64,000 nucleotides of DNA, taken from Leptodactylus fallax. Taxonomy: Eukaryota > Chordata > Amphibia > Anura > Leptodactylidae. Positions 25,301 through 35,915 of this stretch are shown piece after piece. The stretch is from assembly GCA_947044405.1 (NCBI GenBank), contig CAMRHE010000321.1:1860001-1924000 (forward strand), given 5' to 3'. The translations under genes were made by a program, and so were the position numbers. Under the pieces are notes generated by a model. That model had not been told where the DNA came from, ran no database searches, and saw only the letters and a list, made by a program, of their open reading frames with translations. Position 1 is the stretch's first letter, and every line of letters starts with the position of its first letter.

Positions 25301-26946
25301 TCATATGAAAAAGTTTGGGCACCCCTATTAATCTTAATCATTTTTAGTTCTAAATATTTGGGTGTTTGCAACAGCCATTTCAATTTGATATATCTAATAA
25401 CTGATGGACACAGTAATATTTCAGGATTGAAATGAGGTTTATTGTACTAACAGAAAATGTGCAATATGCATTAAACCAAAATTTGACCGGTGCAAAAGTA
25501 TGGGCACCTCAACAGAAAAGTGACATTAATATTTAGTAGATCCTCCTTTTGCAAAAATAACAGCATCTAGTCGCTTCCTGTAGCTTTTAATCAGTTCCTG
25601 GATCCTGGATGAAGGTATTTTTGACCATTCCTCTTTACAAAACAATTCCAGTTCAGTTAAGTTTGATGGTCGCCGAGCATGGACAGCCCGCTTCAAATTA
25701 TCCCACAGATGTTCAATGATATTCAGGTCTGGGGACTGGGATGGCCATTCCAGAACATTGTAATTGTTCCTCTGCATGAATGCCTGAGTAGATTTGGAGC
25801 TGTGTTTTGGGTCATTGTCTTGCTGAAATATCCATCCCCGGCGTAACTTCAAATTCGTCACTGATTCTTGTACATTATTCTCAAGAATCTGCTGATACTG
25901 AGTTGAATCCATGCGACCCTCAACTTTAACAAGATTCCCGGTGCCGGCATTGGCCACACAGCCCCAAAGCATGATGGAACCTCCACCAAATTTTACAGTG
26001 GGTAGCAAGTGTTTTTCTTGGAATGCTGTGTTTTTTGGATGCCATGCATAACGCCTTTTTGTATGACCAAACAACTCAATCTTTGTTTCATCAGTCCACA
26101 GGACCTTCTTCCAAAATGAAGCTGGCTTGTCCAAATGTGCTTTTGCATACCTCAGGCGACTCTGTTTGTGGCGTGCTTTCAGAAACGGCTTCTTTCGCAT
26201 CACTCTCCCATACAGCTTCTTCTTGTGCAAAGTGTGCTGTATTGTTGACCGATGCACAGTGACAACATCTGCAGCAAGATGATGCTGCAGCTCTTTGGAG
26301 GTGGTCTGTGGATTGTCCTTGACTGTTCTCACCATTCTTCTTCTCTGCCTTTCTGATATTTTTCTTGGCCTGCCACTTCTGGGCTTAACAAGAACTGTCC
26401 CTGTGGTCTTCCATTTCCTTACTATGTTCCTCACAGTGGAAACTGACAGGTTAAATCTCTGAGACAAATTTTTGTATCCTTCCCCTGAACAACTATGTTG
26501 AACAATCTTTGTTTTCAGATCATTTGAGAGTTGTTTTGAGGAGCCCATGATGCCACTCTTCAGAGGAGATTCAAATAGGAGAACAACTTGCAATTGGCCA
26601 CCTTAAATACCTTTTCTCATGATTGGATACACCTGGCTATGAAGTTCAAAGCTCAGTGAGGTTACAAAACCAATTTTGTGCTTCAGTAAGTCAGTAAAAA
26701 GTAGTTAGGAGTATTCAAATCAATAAAATGATAAGGGTACCCAAATTTTTGCACCGGTCAAATTTTGGTTTAATGCATATTGCACATTTTCTGTTAGTAC
26801 AATAAACCTCATTTCAATCCTGAAATATTACTGTGTCCATCAGTTATTAGATATATAAAATTGAAATGGCTGTTGCAAACACCCAAATATTTAGAACTAA
26901 AAATGATTAAGATTAATAGGGGTGCCCAAACTTTTTCATATGACTG
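25298..26946 (-). mobile_element. Complete Tc1 element, family 3
   Basis: 1,649 bp between TA dinucleotides (25,296-25,297 and 26,947-26,948). The ends are CAGTCATATGAAAAAGTTTG and its inverted copy. The inverted repeats are about 211 bp long and differ at only a few positions. One uninterrupted transposase frame fills the interior on the minus strand. It is the best-preserved DNA transposon in the window. Confidence 0.97.
25526..26548 (-). CDS. Tc1 DD34E transposase, apparently intact (340 aa)
   Basis: Cut-and-paste transposase that binds the element ends and excises and reinserts the DNA at TA sites in the nucleus. Start taken at ATG 26,548 (MGSSKQLSNDLKTKIVQ), which gives the usual 340-residue length; an upstream in-frame TTG is not needed. 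Residues 1-110 form the paired-like double helix-turn-helix with a GRPRK hook at 60-64. The catalytic domain has WTDETK (Asp153), FQQDNDPKH (Asp244) and LNIIEHLW (Glu279): 90 residues between the two Asp and 34 between Asp and Glu, the D90D34E spacing of Tc1. VKFGGGSIMLWGC marks the conserved glycine box. It ends GGSTKY like related enzymes. No stop or frameshift. Intact coding plus near-identical ends suggests recent mobility. Confidence 0.95.
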   Translation of the reverse strand: MGSSKQLSNDLKTKIVQHSCSGEGYKNLSQRFNLSVSTVRNIVRKWKTTGTVLVKPRSGRPRKISERQRRRMVRTVKDNPQTTSKELQHHLAADVVTVHRSTIQHTLHKKKLYGRVMRKKPFLKARHKQSRLRYAKAHLDKPASFWKKVLWTDETKIELFGHTKRRYAWHPKNTAFQEKHLLPTVKFGGGSIMLWGCVANAGTGNLVKVEGRMDSTQYQQILENNVQESVTNLKLRRGWIFQQDNDPKHSSKSTQAFMQRNNYNVLEWPSQSPDLNIIEHLWDNLKRAVHARRPSNLTELELFCKEEWSKIPSSRIQELIKSYRKRLDAVIFAKGGSTKY

Positions 26947-26948
26947 TA

Positions 26949-27180
26949 TATACACAGTATGTGTGTGTGAATGTGTATGTCTATAGTTTAACGAATTAGA
27001 GAAGAGAAGCCAGGTAATGTAAGGGAATCGATAGAGGAGCGATTCCCCAGTAGCTACTGGAGAAATTTTGGGGGAGGGGCACAACAAGATAGTGGACCCT
27101 AAGCTGAATCCCCCACCACTGTCCCTGGCTAACTTTCCCGATCTGTTCTAGGCAACAGCCAGCAACCAGTCGACAGTCCC
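26949..27180. other. Unclassified sequence between Tc1 and gag
   Basis: Short (TG)n-like stretch near 26,960, then a G-rich segment. It could be degraded LTR-retrotransposon sequence, since gag lies immediately to the right, but I could not read protein in it. Confidence 0.3.
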
Positions 27181-27183
27181 TGC

Positions 27184-27697
27184 TTACAATAAGTGAGCCT
27201 TAAGAGCTGACTCACACCAACCTGCAGTCACACTGCACTTGCGGAATTCTGCGCAATATTCTCTGGCAGAGCGTTTGCCTTGCTGCATCGAGAGGAGTTG
27301 CGATTCCGCAAGCCCAATGTGGTCTGGCTCAGCATAGATAGACCCCAGGGACAAAAAAAATTTTTTCAAAGTGAATCCACTCCTCAGCCCCAGGAGGAAG
27401 TTTAAGGGCCCAAGCTTGTGGATCCCCCTGTAGGAGGGATATAACTACTCCCACCATTTGGGCCTGGGATGCATGTGGGTTAATCCAAAAATACAGGCGA
27501 CAGGACTCCCGGAAAGTCTCAAATTTTTCACGATCCCCTGAAAAACGATCCGGGAGTAACATCTTCACCTTAAAAGGGGAAGAAACAGGCGGGGATGCTG
27601 CAGCAGCCTTAGTAAGGGTCTGAACCTGTTTAGCAAGCTCAGCTACCAGGCCTGCCAAACCTTCCAACTTGGTCGCAAGGCCCTGAATAGGATCCAT
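27184..27697 (-). pseudogene. Ty3-type retrotransposon gag, truncated
   Basis: Capsid precursor fragment of a Ty3 (Metaviridae-like) LTR retrotransposon. It starts at ATG 27,697 (MDPIQGLATKLEGLAGLVAEL), has a short coiled-coil-like start, then the gag core with MLLPDRFSGDREKFETF, a QGDPQAWALKLPPG segment, and, after a frameshift near 27,355 inside an A/T run, AEPDHIGLAESQLLSMQQGK and SAREYCAEFR. It ends at 27,184. The nucleocapsid zinc knuckle, protease, reverse transcriptase and integrase are missing. The LTR begins about 90 bp upstream, at 27,785, giving the normal LTR-leader-gag order on the minus strand. Confidence 0.85.
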
Positions 27698-27784
27698 GCT
27701 GATCCTGGGAGAAGCAATGGCAGAAGGTTATGGGCCGGTTATTCTGTTAGGGTCTTGCCAGACGTAGCAATACCCTCACACTAC

Positions 27785-28402
27785 TGCAGGGGTCTGGAAG
27801 GAAGGACAGAGACAAGTGAGCCCTAATCTCACCCCAGCCACTGTCCCTTCCTATTGCCTCAGTTACCCTAAACAGTTAAAGGACAAGTAGAAGACGAGCC
27901 CTATACTGAGTAAAGTGACACACAGAACTAGACAAAACAATAGAGAAGAATGGTAAACAACCCACTCATCACAACCACAGAAGCAAAGGTGGTACCAAAT
28001 CGAAATCCAAGAGAGTAGTCACAAGGCAAGCCAAAGGTCAGAGATAATAGCTAGGTAAAAATCAAAGGTACAAAGAAAGCAGGCAAAGTAAGTGCAAAAC
28101 CTGGCAACTTGCTGTGAAAGTGACATCCCGTATATAGAAAGTCTGGGCCCAGCCCCAGACCTGATAGGTACACAGGCTGTCAATCACACAGGCAAGGTAA
28201 AGATTAACTCTATGCGGTCCAGAGAGAAACAAAGCTCAGAACACGGGTGTGGCTGGAAATCCATTACACAGCAAGGGAACTAGGACCGCGTTCAGACTAA
28301 ACATCCAGAATCCTAAGCAAAGAATCAAACTGAGGACGCCTCGTATGCCGCAGCGTGTGGGCAGAGGGTGGCGCAGAGACGCGAACAGGCAGAGACATAA
28401 CA
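27785..28402 (-). mobile_element. 5' LTR of the Ty3-type element
   Basis: 618 bp, TG...CA on the minus strand (begins TGTTATGTCTCTGCCTG, ends near CCCCTGCA). It is homologous along its length to the LTRs at 8,886-9,504 and 7,882-8,382. Its position just upstream of gag identifies the family that made those solo LTRs. No second LTR is found to the left, so the element is truncated. Confidence 0.85.
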
Positions 28403-29525
28403 GGTAATATTTGAATGTACTACCTGTACAGTTGACCCATAAACCAGTCTGACACTGGTTACAGTGAACCAATGTGGACTTACAGATGATAAAAGAAAGG
28501 CATCAGTGTAGCATACAATATGTCTGATACATGTTGTAACTATAGCAATACTTGTGCCACACACAGTAGATAGCTTCACAACTAGCTTACTCACATCAGT
28601 GAAAACCCATCATGGGATGGTGCAGCAACGCTTTCGGGGAAGCCAGGAGGCCAAAATATTCTCAAAAAGTGTAATTTTTTGTGCCTTGACTGATAATCCT
28701 AGAAAAAAAAATCATGTACCTTGTAGTTTGGAAATCATGTTTGGTGATTCTTTTCTTTGACATATTAGTTTATATTCCTGACCACTGAAAACAATCTGAG
28801 GTCAGGGCCGGTTTTAGACAAACTGTGGACCTGGGCAAAATTAAAAGTGGGGCCCCAAATGCTGATATACCAATAATGCCATCATATTTCCAGTGGAAGC
28901 CCTTTAATTCTGCCCCCAAAACAGTAACAACCACCCCCTCTTATGCCCACACACAATTCAAATAACCACCTTTGCACTGCATAATAGTTTTTTCGCACCC
29001 CCCTCATCAGTTATTATAGCACCTCCTTATAAATAATAGTCCCTGCCTATAAACAGTGCCCCATATCAGTAATAGTTTCCCCTTATAAGTTATAGGCCCC
29101 TCATAAATAATAGTTCACCTTATAAATAATAGTCCACATTATAAATAATAGTCCTCTTAACAATAATACCCATTTATAAATTATAGCCCTCTTATAAATA
29201 ATAGTTCCCCCTTATAAATAGCCCCTTTAACAATATCCTCCTTATAAAGTTTTCCTCTTATAAATAAGAGGCTAGATTATAATAGTCGCCCATATAATGC
29301 CCCCCTTATTATAGGCCTATTATAAATAATTCTTCCCTTATAAATAATTGTCCGCCTTATATATAATAATTTCCTCTTATAATAGACCCCTTATCAATAG
29401 TTCCTCCCTTATACATAATAGCCCTCTTATAACAATCCAACTTATATATAAGGGTTCGGGTCCTATAATAGCCCCCTTATTTATAATAGTCTCCCCCTTA
29501 TGAATAACATTTCCCCATTTATATA

Positions 29526-30626
29526 CAGTGGGGAAAAAAAGTATTTAGTCAGCCACCAATTGTGCAAGTTCTCCCACTTAAAAAGATGAGGCCGGCCTGT
29601 AATTGTCATCATAGGTAGACCTCAACTATGAGAGACAAAATGAGAAAACATATCTAGAAAATCACATTGTCTAATTTTTTAAGAATTTATTTGCAAATTA
29701 TGGTGGAAAATAAGTATTTGGTTAATAACAAAAGTTCATCTCAATACTTTGTTATATATCCTTTGTTGGCAATGACAGAGGTCAAACGTTTTCTGTAAGT
29801 CTTCACAAGGTTCGCCCATTCCTCCATGCAGATCTCCTCTAGAGCAAATGCTCTCTAGCAAACTTCAGACAGGCCCGGATATGTACTGGTTTAAGCAGGG
29901 GGACATGTCTGACACTGCAGGATCTGAGTCACTGACGGCGTAGTGTGTTATTGACGGTAGCCTTTGATACGTTAGTCCCAGCTTTCTGCAGGTCATTCAC
30001 TAGGTCCCCCCATGTGGTTCTGGGATTTTTGCTCACCTTTCTTGTGATCATTTTGACCCCACGGGGTGAGATCTTGCGTGGAGCCCATGATCGAGGGAGA
30101 TTATCAGTGGTCTTGTATGTCTTCCATTTTCTAATTATTGCCCCCACAGTTGATTTCTTCACACCAAGCTGCTTGCCTATTGCAGATTCAGTCTTCCCAG
30201 CCTGGTGTAGGTCTAAAATTTTGTTTCTGGTGTCCTTCCACAGCTCTTTGGTCTTCACCATAGTGGAGTTTGGAGTGTGACTGTTTGAGGTTGTGGACAG
30301 GTGTCTTTTGTACTGATAACAATTTCAAACAGGTGCCATTACTACAGGTAATGAGTGGAGGACAGAGGAGCCTCTTAAAGAAGAAGTTACAGGTCTGTGA
30401 AAGCCAGAAATCTTGCTTGTTTGTAGGTGACCAAATACTTATTTTCCACCATAATATGCAAATAAATTCTTAAAAAATTAGACAATGTGATTTTCTAGAT
30501 ATGTTTTCTCATTTTGTCTCTCATAGTTGAGGTCTACCTATGATGACAATTACAGGCCTCTCTTATCTTTTTAAGTGGGAGAACTTGCACAATTGGTGGC
30601 TGACTAAATACTTTTTTTCCCCACTG
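29526..30626 (-). mobile_element. Tc1 family 1, both ends, internal deletion
   Basis: 1,101 bp between TA dinucleotides (29,524-29,525 and 30,627-30,628). Ends CAGTGGGGAAAAAAAGTATT and inverted copy. The catalytic part of the transposase gene has been deleted, leaving a non-autonomous copy that has both ends needed for mobilisation by a related transposase. It interrupts the hAT minisatellite, so it is younger than the array. Confidence 0.95.
29929..30261 (-). pseudogene. Tc1 transposase DNA-binding half, family 1
   Basis: Start ATG 30,261 ([20 protein letters not shown]). About 110 residues cover the paired-like DNA-binding region: [20 protein letters not shown] in the first helix-turn-helix, and [20 protein letters not shown] in the second. 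The frame then stops after NTLRRQ. A few dozen codons further are recognisable; the catalytic triad is gone by deletion. A DNA-binding-only product could in principle bind the element ends, but expression is unknown. Confidence 0.85.
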
Positions 30627-31934
30627 TATAACACATACCTCCTTAAATATAATAGTTCTTCCCTCATACATAATAGCCCCTTATATATAACAGTCTCCCC
30701 CTTATAACAGCCATCCTTATATATATAATAGTTCCCCCTTATAATACCCCTATATATAATAATTCCTCTCTTATAATAGCACTCCTTATATATAATAATT
30801 CCTCTCCTATAGTAGCCTCCCCTTACATATAACGGTCCCACCTTATAGTAGTGCTCCTTATAGATAATAATTTCTCTCTTATAATAGCGCTCCTTATATA
30901 AAACAGTTCCTCCATTATAAATAACAGCCCCCTTATATATAATTGTCCCACCTTATAATAGCCAACTTATATTTAATAGCCCCCCTTATGTATAACTCCT
31001 CTTATAATAGTGCCCCTTATGTATAATAGTTAATCCATTATAAATACTAGTCCCCTTATATTTAAAAGTCTCCCCCTTATAATAGCCCCCTCATATATAA
31101 CAGTCTCCCCCTTATAGCAGCCCCGCTATATATAATAGTTTCTTTATAATAGCCCCCCTTCTATATAATAGCCCCCCTTATAATAGTGCCCTTATATATA
31201 ACAGTCTCCCCCTTATAATAGCTCCCCTTATATAATAGTTCCTCTTATAATAAGCCCCTTATATACAGTATTAGTTTCTCTCTTATAATAACCCCCTTAT
31301 ATATAATAGTTCCTCTTATAATAGTCCCCTTATATAAAATAGTCCACCCTTATAATAGCCCCCTTATAAAAAATAGCCTCCCTTTATAATAGCCCCCTTA
31401 TATATGTCATCTTATAATAACCCCCTTATATATAACAGTCTCTCCATTATAATAGCCCCTTATAAATAATAGTTCCTCCCTCATTTATAATAGTTTCAAC
31501 CTTATAATAGTCCCACTTATTTGTAATAGTTCTCACATTTTAAGGGGGGCTATTATAAGGGAGGTACAATTATACATTTATTTATAATGGGGGCTATTAT
31601 AAGGGGGAACTATTATTTATAAAGGTGCTATTATAAGGGAGGAACTATAATATATAAGGGGACTAATACAAGGGGGGAACAATTATATACAAAAGTCCCC
31701 CTTATATATAATATGTCATCTCTGATAATAACCCCCTTATATATAACAGTTTCCCCTTATAAATGATACTTCACCATTACAATAGCCCCTTTATATTTAA
31801 TACCCCCCCCCCCCCCCATAAATAATAGTTTGCTAAAAAGACTGATGCTCTGGATCCCGGGGACCCCTTTGAGGTCGGGGGCCCTAGGCAATTGCCCAGT
31901 TTGCCACCCCCCCAACGCTGGCCCTGTCTGAGGT

Positions 31935-32966
31935 AAATACATTTGTTATTAGTAAAATAATATAGTTAACTTTATTGACATAATGACAGTATTTTATATG
32001 GTCATTATTTAAACATATGTCGTGAAAACAGCTCAATTTTGTGACATCATTTGTATTACATTGATTCACCTAAATAATAGTCCACTTATTTAATTTGATA
32101 TCATTTACAGGTCAGTTGGATACTGAACAAACACAAATTCATCATTGTCATCTTGTAAAAAAAAAACAAAAACATAAAAGAGGAACTTATTGGTATATAA
32201 ATAGTGCCATTTCTTTACTATGTGGAAAACTAAATGACTCTCCAGTAGATGACTGTCCATGACATCTGTGGGTTCAATTCAGTCATTGTACTGGACCAAT
32301 GTTGTAAAATATTAATGCACTATTTTCAAAATCTGCATGTAAGGAATTAGACAAATACATTGTTTTTATTTTTTTCTCCTTTTTATTGATGTTTCAACAA
32401 TACAAAAACTACAATTTCAAACATCACAGTATGTAAAAAAAAAATGACAATAGTCACAAAATTTTCACTCACTTTACTACACATAGGAGGGAGTGTAAAT
32501 GAAGAGAGAGAAAAAAAATCAACAATCTACCCGTTCACCGGTGGTTCGGGGGGGGGGACCCATGTCAAATGTTCACATTGGGGCCCAGCCATTCCTAGTT
32601 ATGACTCTGCTTCAGGGTATCACAAGTCATTTCTAAATAGTATATTAACTATTATTAATTTCAAGCCTGTTACTTCAAGCAATAATGTTTTTGCTAAGAT
32701 CACATTATTTGAATACTAAACATGTAAGGTGACTTATCTTCCTACTTTTGAACTACCATTCAGATTCCCCACTGATTTCTCTCTATAAATAACACCATGT
32801 AATATCCTAAACCTCATGTGACATGTGTTTTTATGCTGCATTGCTAACACAATTATAATAATTTCCACCAGAGGGAACAGTCATACCATCTGCACTTCAC
32901 ATTCATCAGCATCCAACATGAAGCAATACTCTTTTGAGCAACTGTATGAATACTGTATCTTATTGG

Positions 32967-32970
<4 letters not shown>
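31935..32970. other. No feature recognised
   Basis: AT-rich. An A-run near 32,160 and a G-run near 32,550 are the only landmarks. No protein motif or repeat terminus. Confidence 0.4.
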
Positions 32971-32971
<1 letters not shown>

Positions 32972-33011
<40 letters not shown>

Positions 33012-33046
33012 TATATAAACACACACACACACATATATATATATAC
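32972..33046. repeat. (TA)n/(CA)n compound microsatellite
   Basis: A TA tract, CACA runs and a second TA tract, directly abutting the left end of a Tc1-like element at 33,051. Confidence 0.95.
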
Positions 33047-33050
33047 AGTA

Positions 33051-34377
33051 CAGACCAAAAGTTTGGACACACCTTCTCATTCCAAGAGTTTTCTGTATTT
33101 TCATGACTATAAAAATTGTAGATTCACACTGAAGGCATTAAAACTGTGAATTAACACATGTGGAATTATATACTTAACAAAAAAGTGTGAAACAACTGAA
33201 AATATGTCTTATATTCTAGGTTCTTCAAAGTAGCCACCTTTTGCTACTGCAGTCAGTGGGCCTATATATAGAGCTACAGATATTCACTGTGCTGTTTGGT
33301 GACATGGTGAGTACCACACTCAACATGGACCGGAGGAAGTGAAGGAAAGAGTTGTCTCAGGAGCTTAGAAAGAAAATTATAGACAAGCATGTTAAAGGTA
33401 AAGGTTATAAGACCATCTCCAAGCAGCTTGATGTTCCTGTGACTACAGTTGCACATATTATTAAGAAATTTAAGATCCGCGGGACTGTAGGCAACCTCCC
33501 TGGACGTGGCCGCAGGAGGAAAATTGATGACAAATCAAAGAGAAGGATAATACGAATGGTAATACAAAAGCCCAGAAAAACTTCTAAAGAGATTAAAGGT
33601 GAACTTCAAGCTCAAGGAACATCAGCGTCAGATCGCAACATCCGTTGTTGTTTGAGCCAAAGTGGACTTCATTTGAGACAACCACTGTGAAACATGGAGA
33701 AGGCTCTGTTATGTTCTGCTTTTCTGCATCTGGCACAGGGTGTTTTGAATCTGTGCAGGTTACAATGAAATCTCAAGACTATCAAGGGATTCTAGAGAGA
33801 AATGTGCTGCCCAGTGTCAGAAAGCTTGGTCTCAGTCGCAGGTCATGGGTCTTGCAACAGGATAATGACCCAAAACCCACAGCTAAAAACACCCAAGAAT
33901 GGCTAAGAGGAAAACATTGGACTATTCTGAAGTGGCCTTCTATGAGCCCTGACCTAAATCCTATTGAGCATCTTTGGAAGGAGCTGAAACATGCCATCTG
34001 GAAAAGGCACCCTTCAAACCTGAGACAACTGAAGCAGTTTGCTCATGAGGAGTGGGCCAAAATACCTGTTGAGAGGTGCAGAAGTCTCATTGACAGTTAC
34101 AGGAATCGTTTGATTGCAGTGATTGCCTCAAAAGGTTGTGCAACAAAATATTAAGTTAAGGGTACCATCATTTCTGTCCAGGCCTGTTTCATGAGTTTTT
34201 TTTTTTTTTTTTTAAATTCTGTTGAAGCATGGTTGTAAAGCAATGTCTGACTTTCATTTGTTCATTTTCATAGAATTTTTATATATTATTACTTTTGTCA
34301 GATTCAAGTTATTTCTGTGACCATTGTGGGTTTTTCTTTCATTAAATGAGGGGTACCAACTATTTTGTCCATGTGTG
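33051..34377 (+). mobile_element. Chimeric Tc1: family 4 left end, family 2 body and right end
   Basis: TA-flanked at both sides (33,049-33,050 and 34,378-34,379). The first about 198 bp (CAGACCAAAAGTTTGGACAC onward) match the terminus of the family-4 element at 47,346. From about 33,249 the sequence is family 2, starting in its leader and continuing through a deleted transposase gene to the family-2 right terminus. The two ends are therefore from different families. Confidence 0.85.
33325..34154 (+). pseudogene. Tc1 transposase, family 2, internally deleted
   Basis: Start ATG 33,325 (MDRRK, then a stop at codon 6 and the frame continues RKELSQELRKKIIDKHVK). The DNA-binding half is well preserved, with TISKQLDVPVTTVAHII and a GRGRRRK hook. 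At about 33,672 the frame jumps over roughly 60 codons and resumes at TVKHGEGSVMF, losing the first catalytic Asp region. The second and third catalytic residues remain ([26 protein letters not shown]), and it ends GCATKY. Compared with the minus-strand copy at 56,644 the deletion is obvious. Inactive. Confidence 0.92.
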
Positions 34378-34379
34378 TA

Positions 34380-35242
34380 TATGTTTATAATACTGTAAAA
34401 TTATATATTTATTATTACATATTGTATATTATATAGTTATGTATCACTATAAACCCCTGAATGCAGCATAAAACCAAGTGAGCAAGTTTTTCCATTTTTA
34501 GTGTGAATGCATTACAAAGGGAAAATTGAGCCATCTAAGCAAATTTTAAAAGCAGCATGATCTTTATTTATAGACTAGCCGGGGCCAGTATTCGATAAGC
34601 TGCAAGCCTTGTGGGGAAGTTGTGCACAGTGTCAAAAGTATACAAAGAAAGGTGTGATTAAGGAAAAATTTCCAGTGAAAGGGGATTCTGTGGAGGTAAA
34701 CAACTTGTCAATGAAAGAGGTCAGAGGAAGATGTCGAATTTTGTGTCAAATTTCTGTGCTTTCTTTTTATGATGTGTGTGGTGCTCATGTCTAATGTGTG
34801 TGTGCAAGTGTCTGATGTGTATGATGTGGATCCCTACTGATTCTATGAATGTGTTTCCTGCGCCCCCTTGTTTCACTGGAGCTGTTTTCACGCAAGTCCA
34901 TTGCTACTCTATTTAACTCTATGAGACCACTGATTATAACCATGCACTGCTATCTTAAGAAGTCCCATACATTTAAATGAAGTAGAGAGCAGGACTGCGG
35001 TTTCATTCACATGGGGGAACACAGGTCTCCCATTCTCATGATTGCTGGAGGTCCCAGTGCTTGGACCCCAATAATCATACACTTATTTCCTATTCTGTAG
35101 ATAAGGGAAAAGTAATGTTCATGGGAAAGGGAGGGGGACCTGTACTCAATATTTGCCAAAGGACCCTCTGGTATCAATGTCTGCCCCTGATATATATGTG
35201 ACCTGTTCTTTTATTGCCCTTTGAGAAAAGAGTTCCTATATA
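34380..35242. other. Mostly unclassified; short repeat fragment
   Basis: About 35,005-35,110 (TGGAGGTCCCAGTGCTTGGA and following) resembles the dispersed repeat near 50,690, which also has a CAGACCCC segment followed by a CTAT...GATAAGGG-like segment. No genes. Confidence 0.35.
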
Positions 35243-35455
35243 AGGCTGGGGCCCCATGTGGAATAAACGCCGCAGTTTGGCCGTAAAAGAAACACTGAGA
35301 ATCCCATCCACACATTGCGGAATAATACGCACAGTGGACATGCTGCGATTTCCAAAACCATTGCAGTTGCAGCATGTCAATTATACCTATGGAAACGCCG
35401 TTCCTCTATAGGTATAATGGAAGCAGAAAGTCCGCATTCCATGGGGCCTTAGCCG
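35243..35455. repeat. Small foldback element (GGCTGGGGCCCCATG ends)
   Basis: Left end GGCTGGGGCCCCATGTGG and right end CCATGGGGCCTTAGCC are imperfect inverted repeats. The interior has a second inverted pair (ATTATACCTAT / ATAGGTATAAT near 35,380 and 35,409). Non-coding; probably a MITE. Confidence 0.6.
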
Positions 35456-35688
35456 AAAGAATTTTTCTGTTGTTTAAAAAATTTTTCAAAATTGCTCTCC
35501 AAGGAGGTCCAGAAACAAGTAAAGGAGCACACTGCTCAACTGAGCACTTCTATACCTTTGTTTTAGCAATCTCTAGGTGTCTCAGCAACTGTACCCCAAC
35601 TGATAAACATATCAGAAATTTGTAAAAATAATAGGTACCTTTTAAATTGGGGCAATGTATTATAAATAAGAATGATTGTGATTGGCAA

Positions 35689-35915
35689 GGCACTTAAAAA
35701 GTTATTCCCATCTCGGCAAATAGCTGCTGAAATGAGGATAACTGCTCCTAAGTCTTGAAGTTAATCAGAAGTTATGGGAACAACTGAGCAGTGCTGCTCT
35801 ATGCTGATTCTGTAATTCTAATAGAAGTGAATTAGTGAATGGGTGCTATGTAAGTCAATGGGAGCAGAGCGGTGCCTAGCCACTACACAAAATTGTGAAC
35901 AACCCCTTTAGTTAA
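35689..35915. repeat. Dispersed repeat ending CCCCTTTAG
   Basis: Begins CTTAAAAAGTTATTCCCATC and ends GAACAACCCCTTTAGTTAA, giving loose inverted TTAA-type ends like the other GGGTTAT/CCCCTTTAA repeats here. Interior arms are weak. Confidence 0.45.

Larger units (their letters stand above)
28990..31800. repeat. Minisatellite (CCCCTTATAATAATAG-like)
   Basis: Degenerate tandem units of about 18-25 bp built from CCCCCTTATA and a TAATAGT-like segment, interrupted by the Tc1 at 29,526-30,626. About 31,535-31,690 carries the units in reverse complement (AAGGGGGGCTATTATAAG). A C-run follows at 31,803-31,818. ORFs over the array are compositional. Confidence 0.85.
28803..31926. mobile_element. hAT-type element filled with a minisatellite
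   Basis: Ends CAGGGCCGG on the left and the inverted CAGGGCCAGC on the right, flanked by a perfect 8-bp duplication TCTGAGGT (28,795-28,802 and 31,927-31,934). Short inverted ends starting CAG and an 8-bp duplication are hallmarks of hAT transposons. There is no transposase. The interior is a minisatellite array with a nested Tc1. Length is 3,124 bp including that Tc1. Confidence 0.85.

Noticed and set aside
30563..30841. Tyr/Gly-rich minus-strand ORF
   Set aside because: It is a by-product of the TATA/CCCC minisatellite plus the Tc1 end; composition alone explains it.
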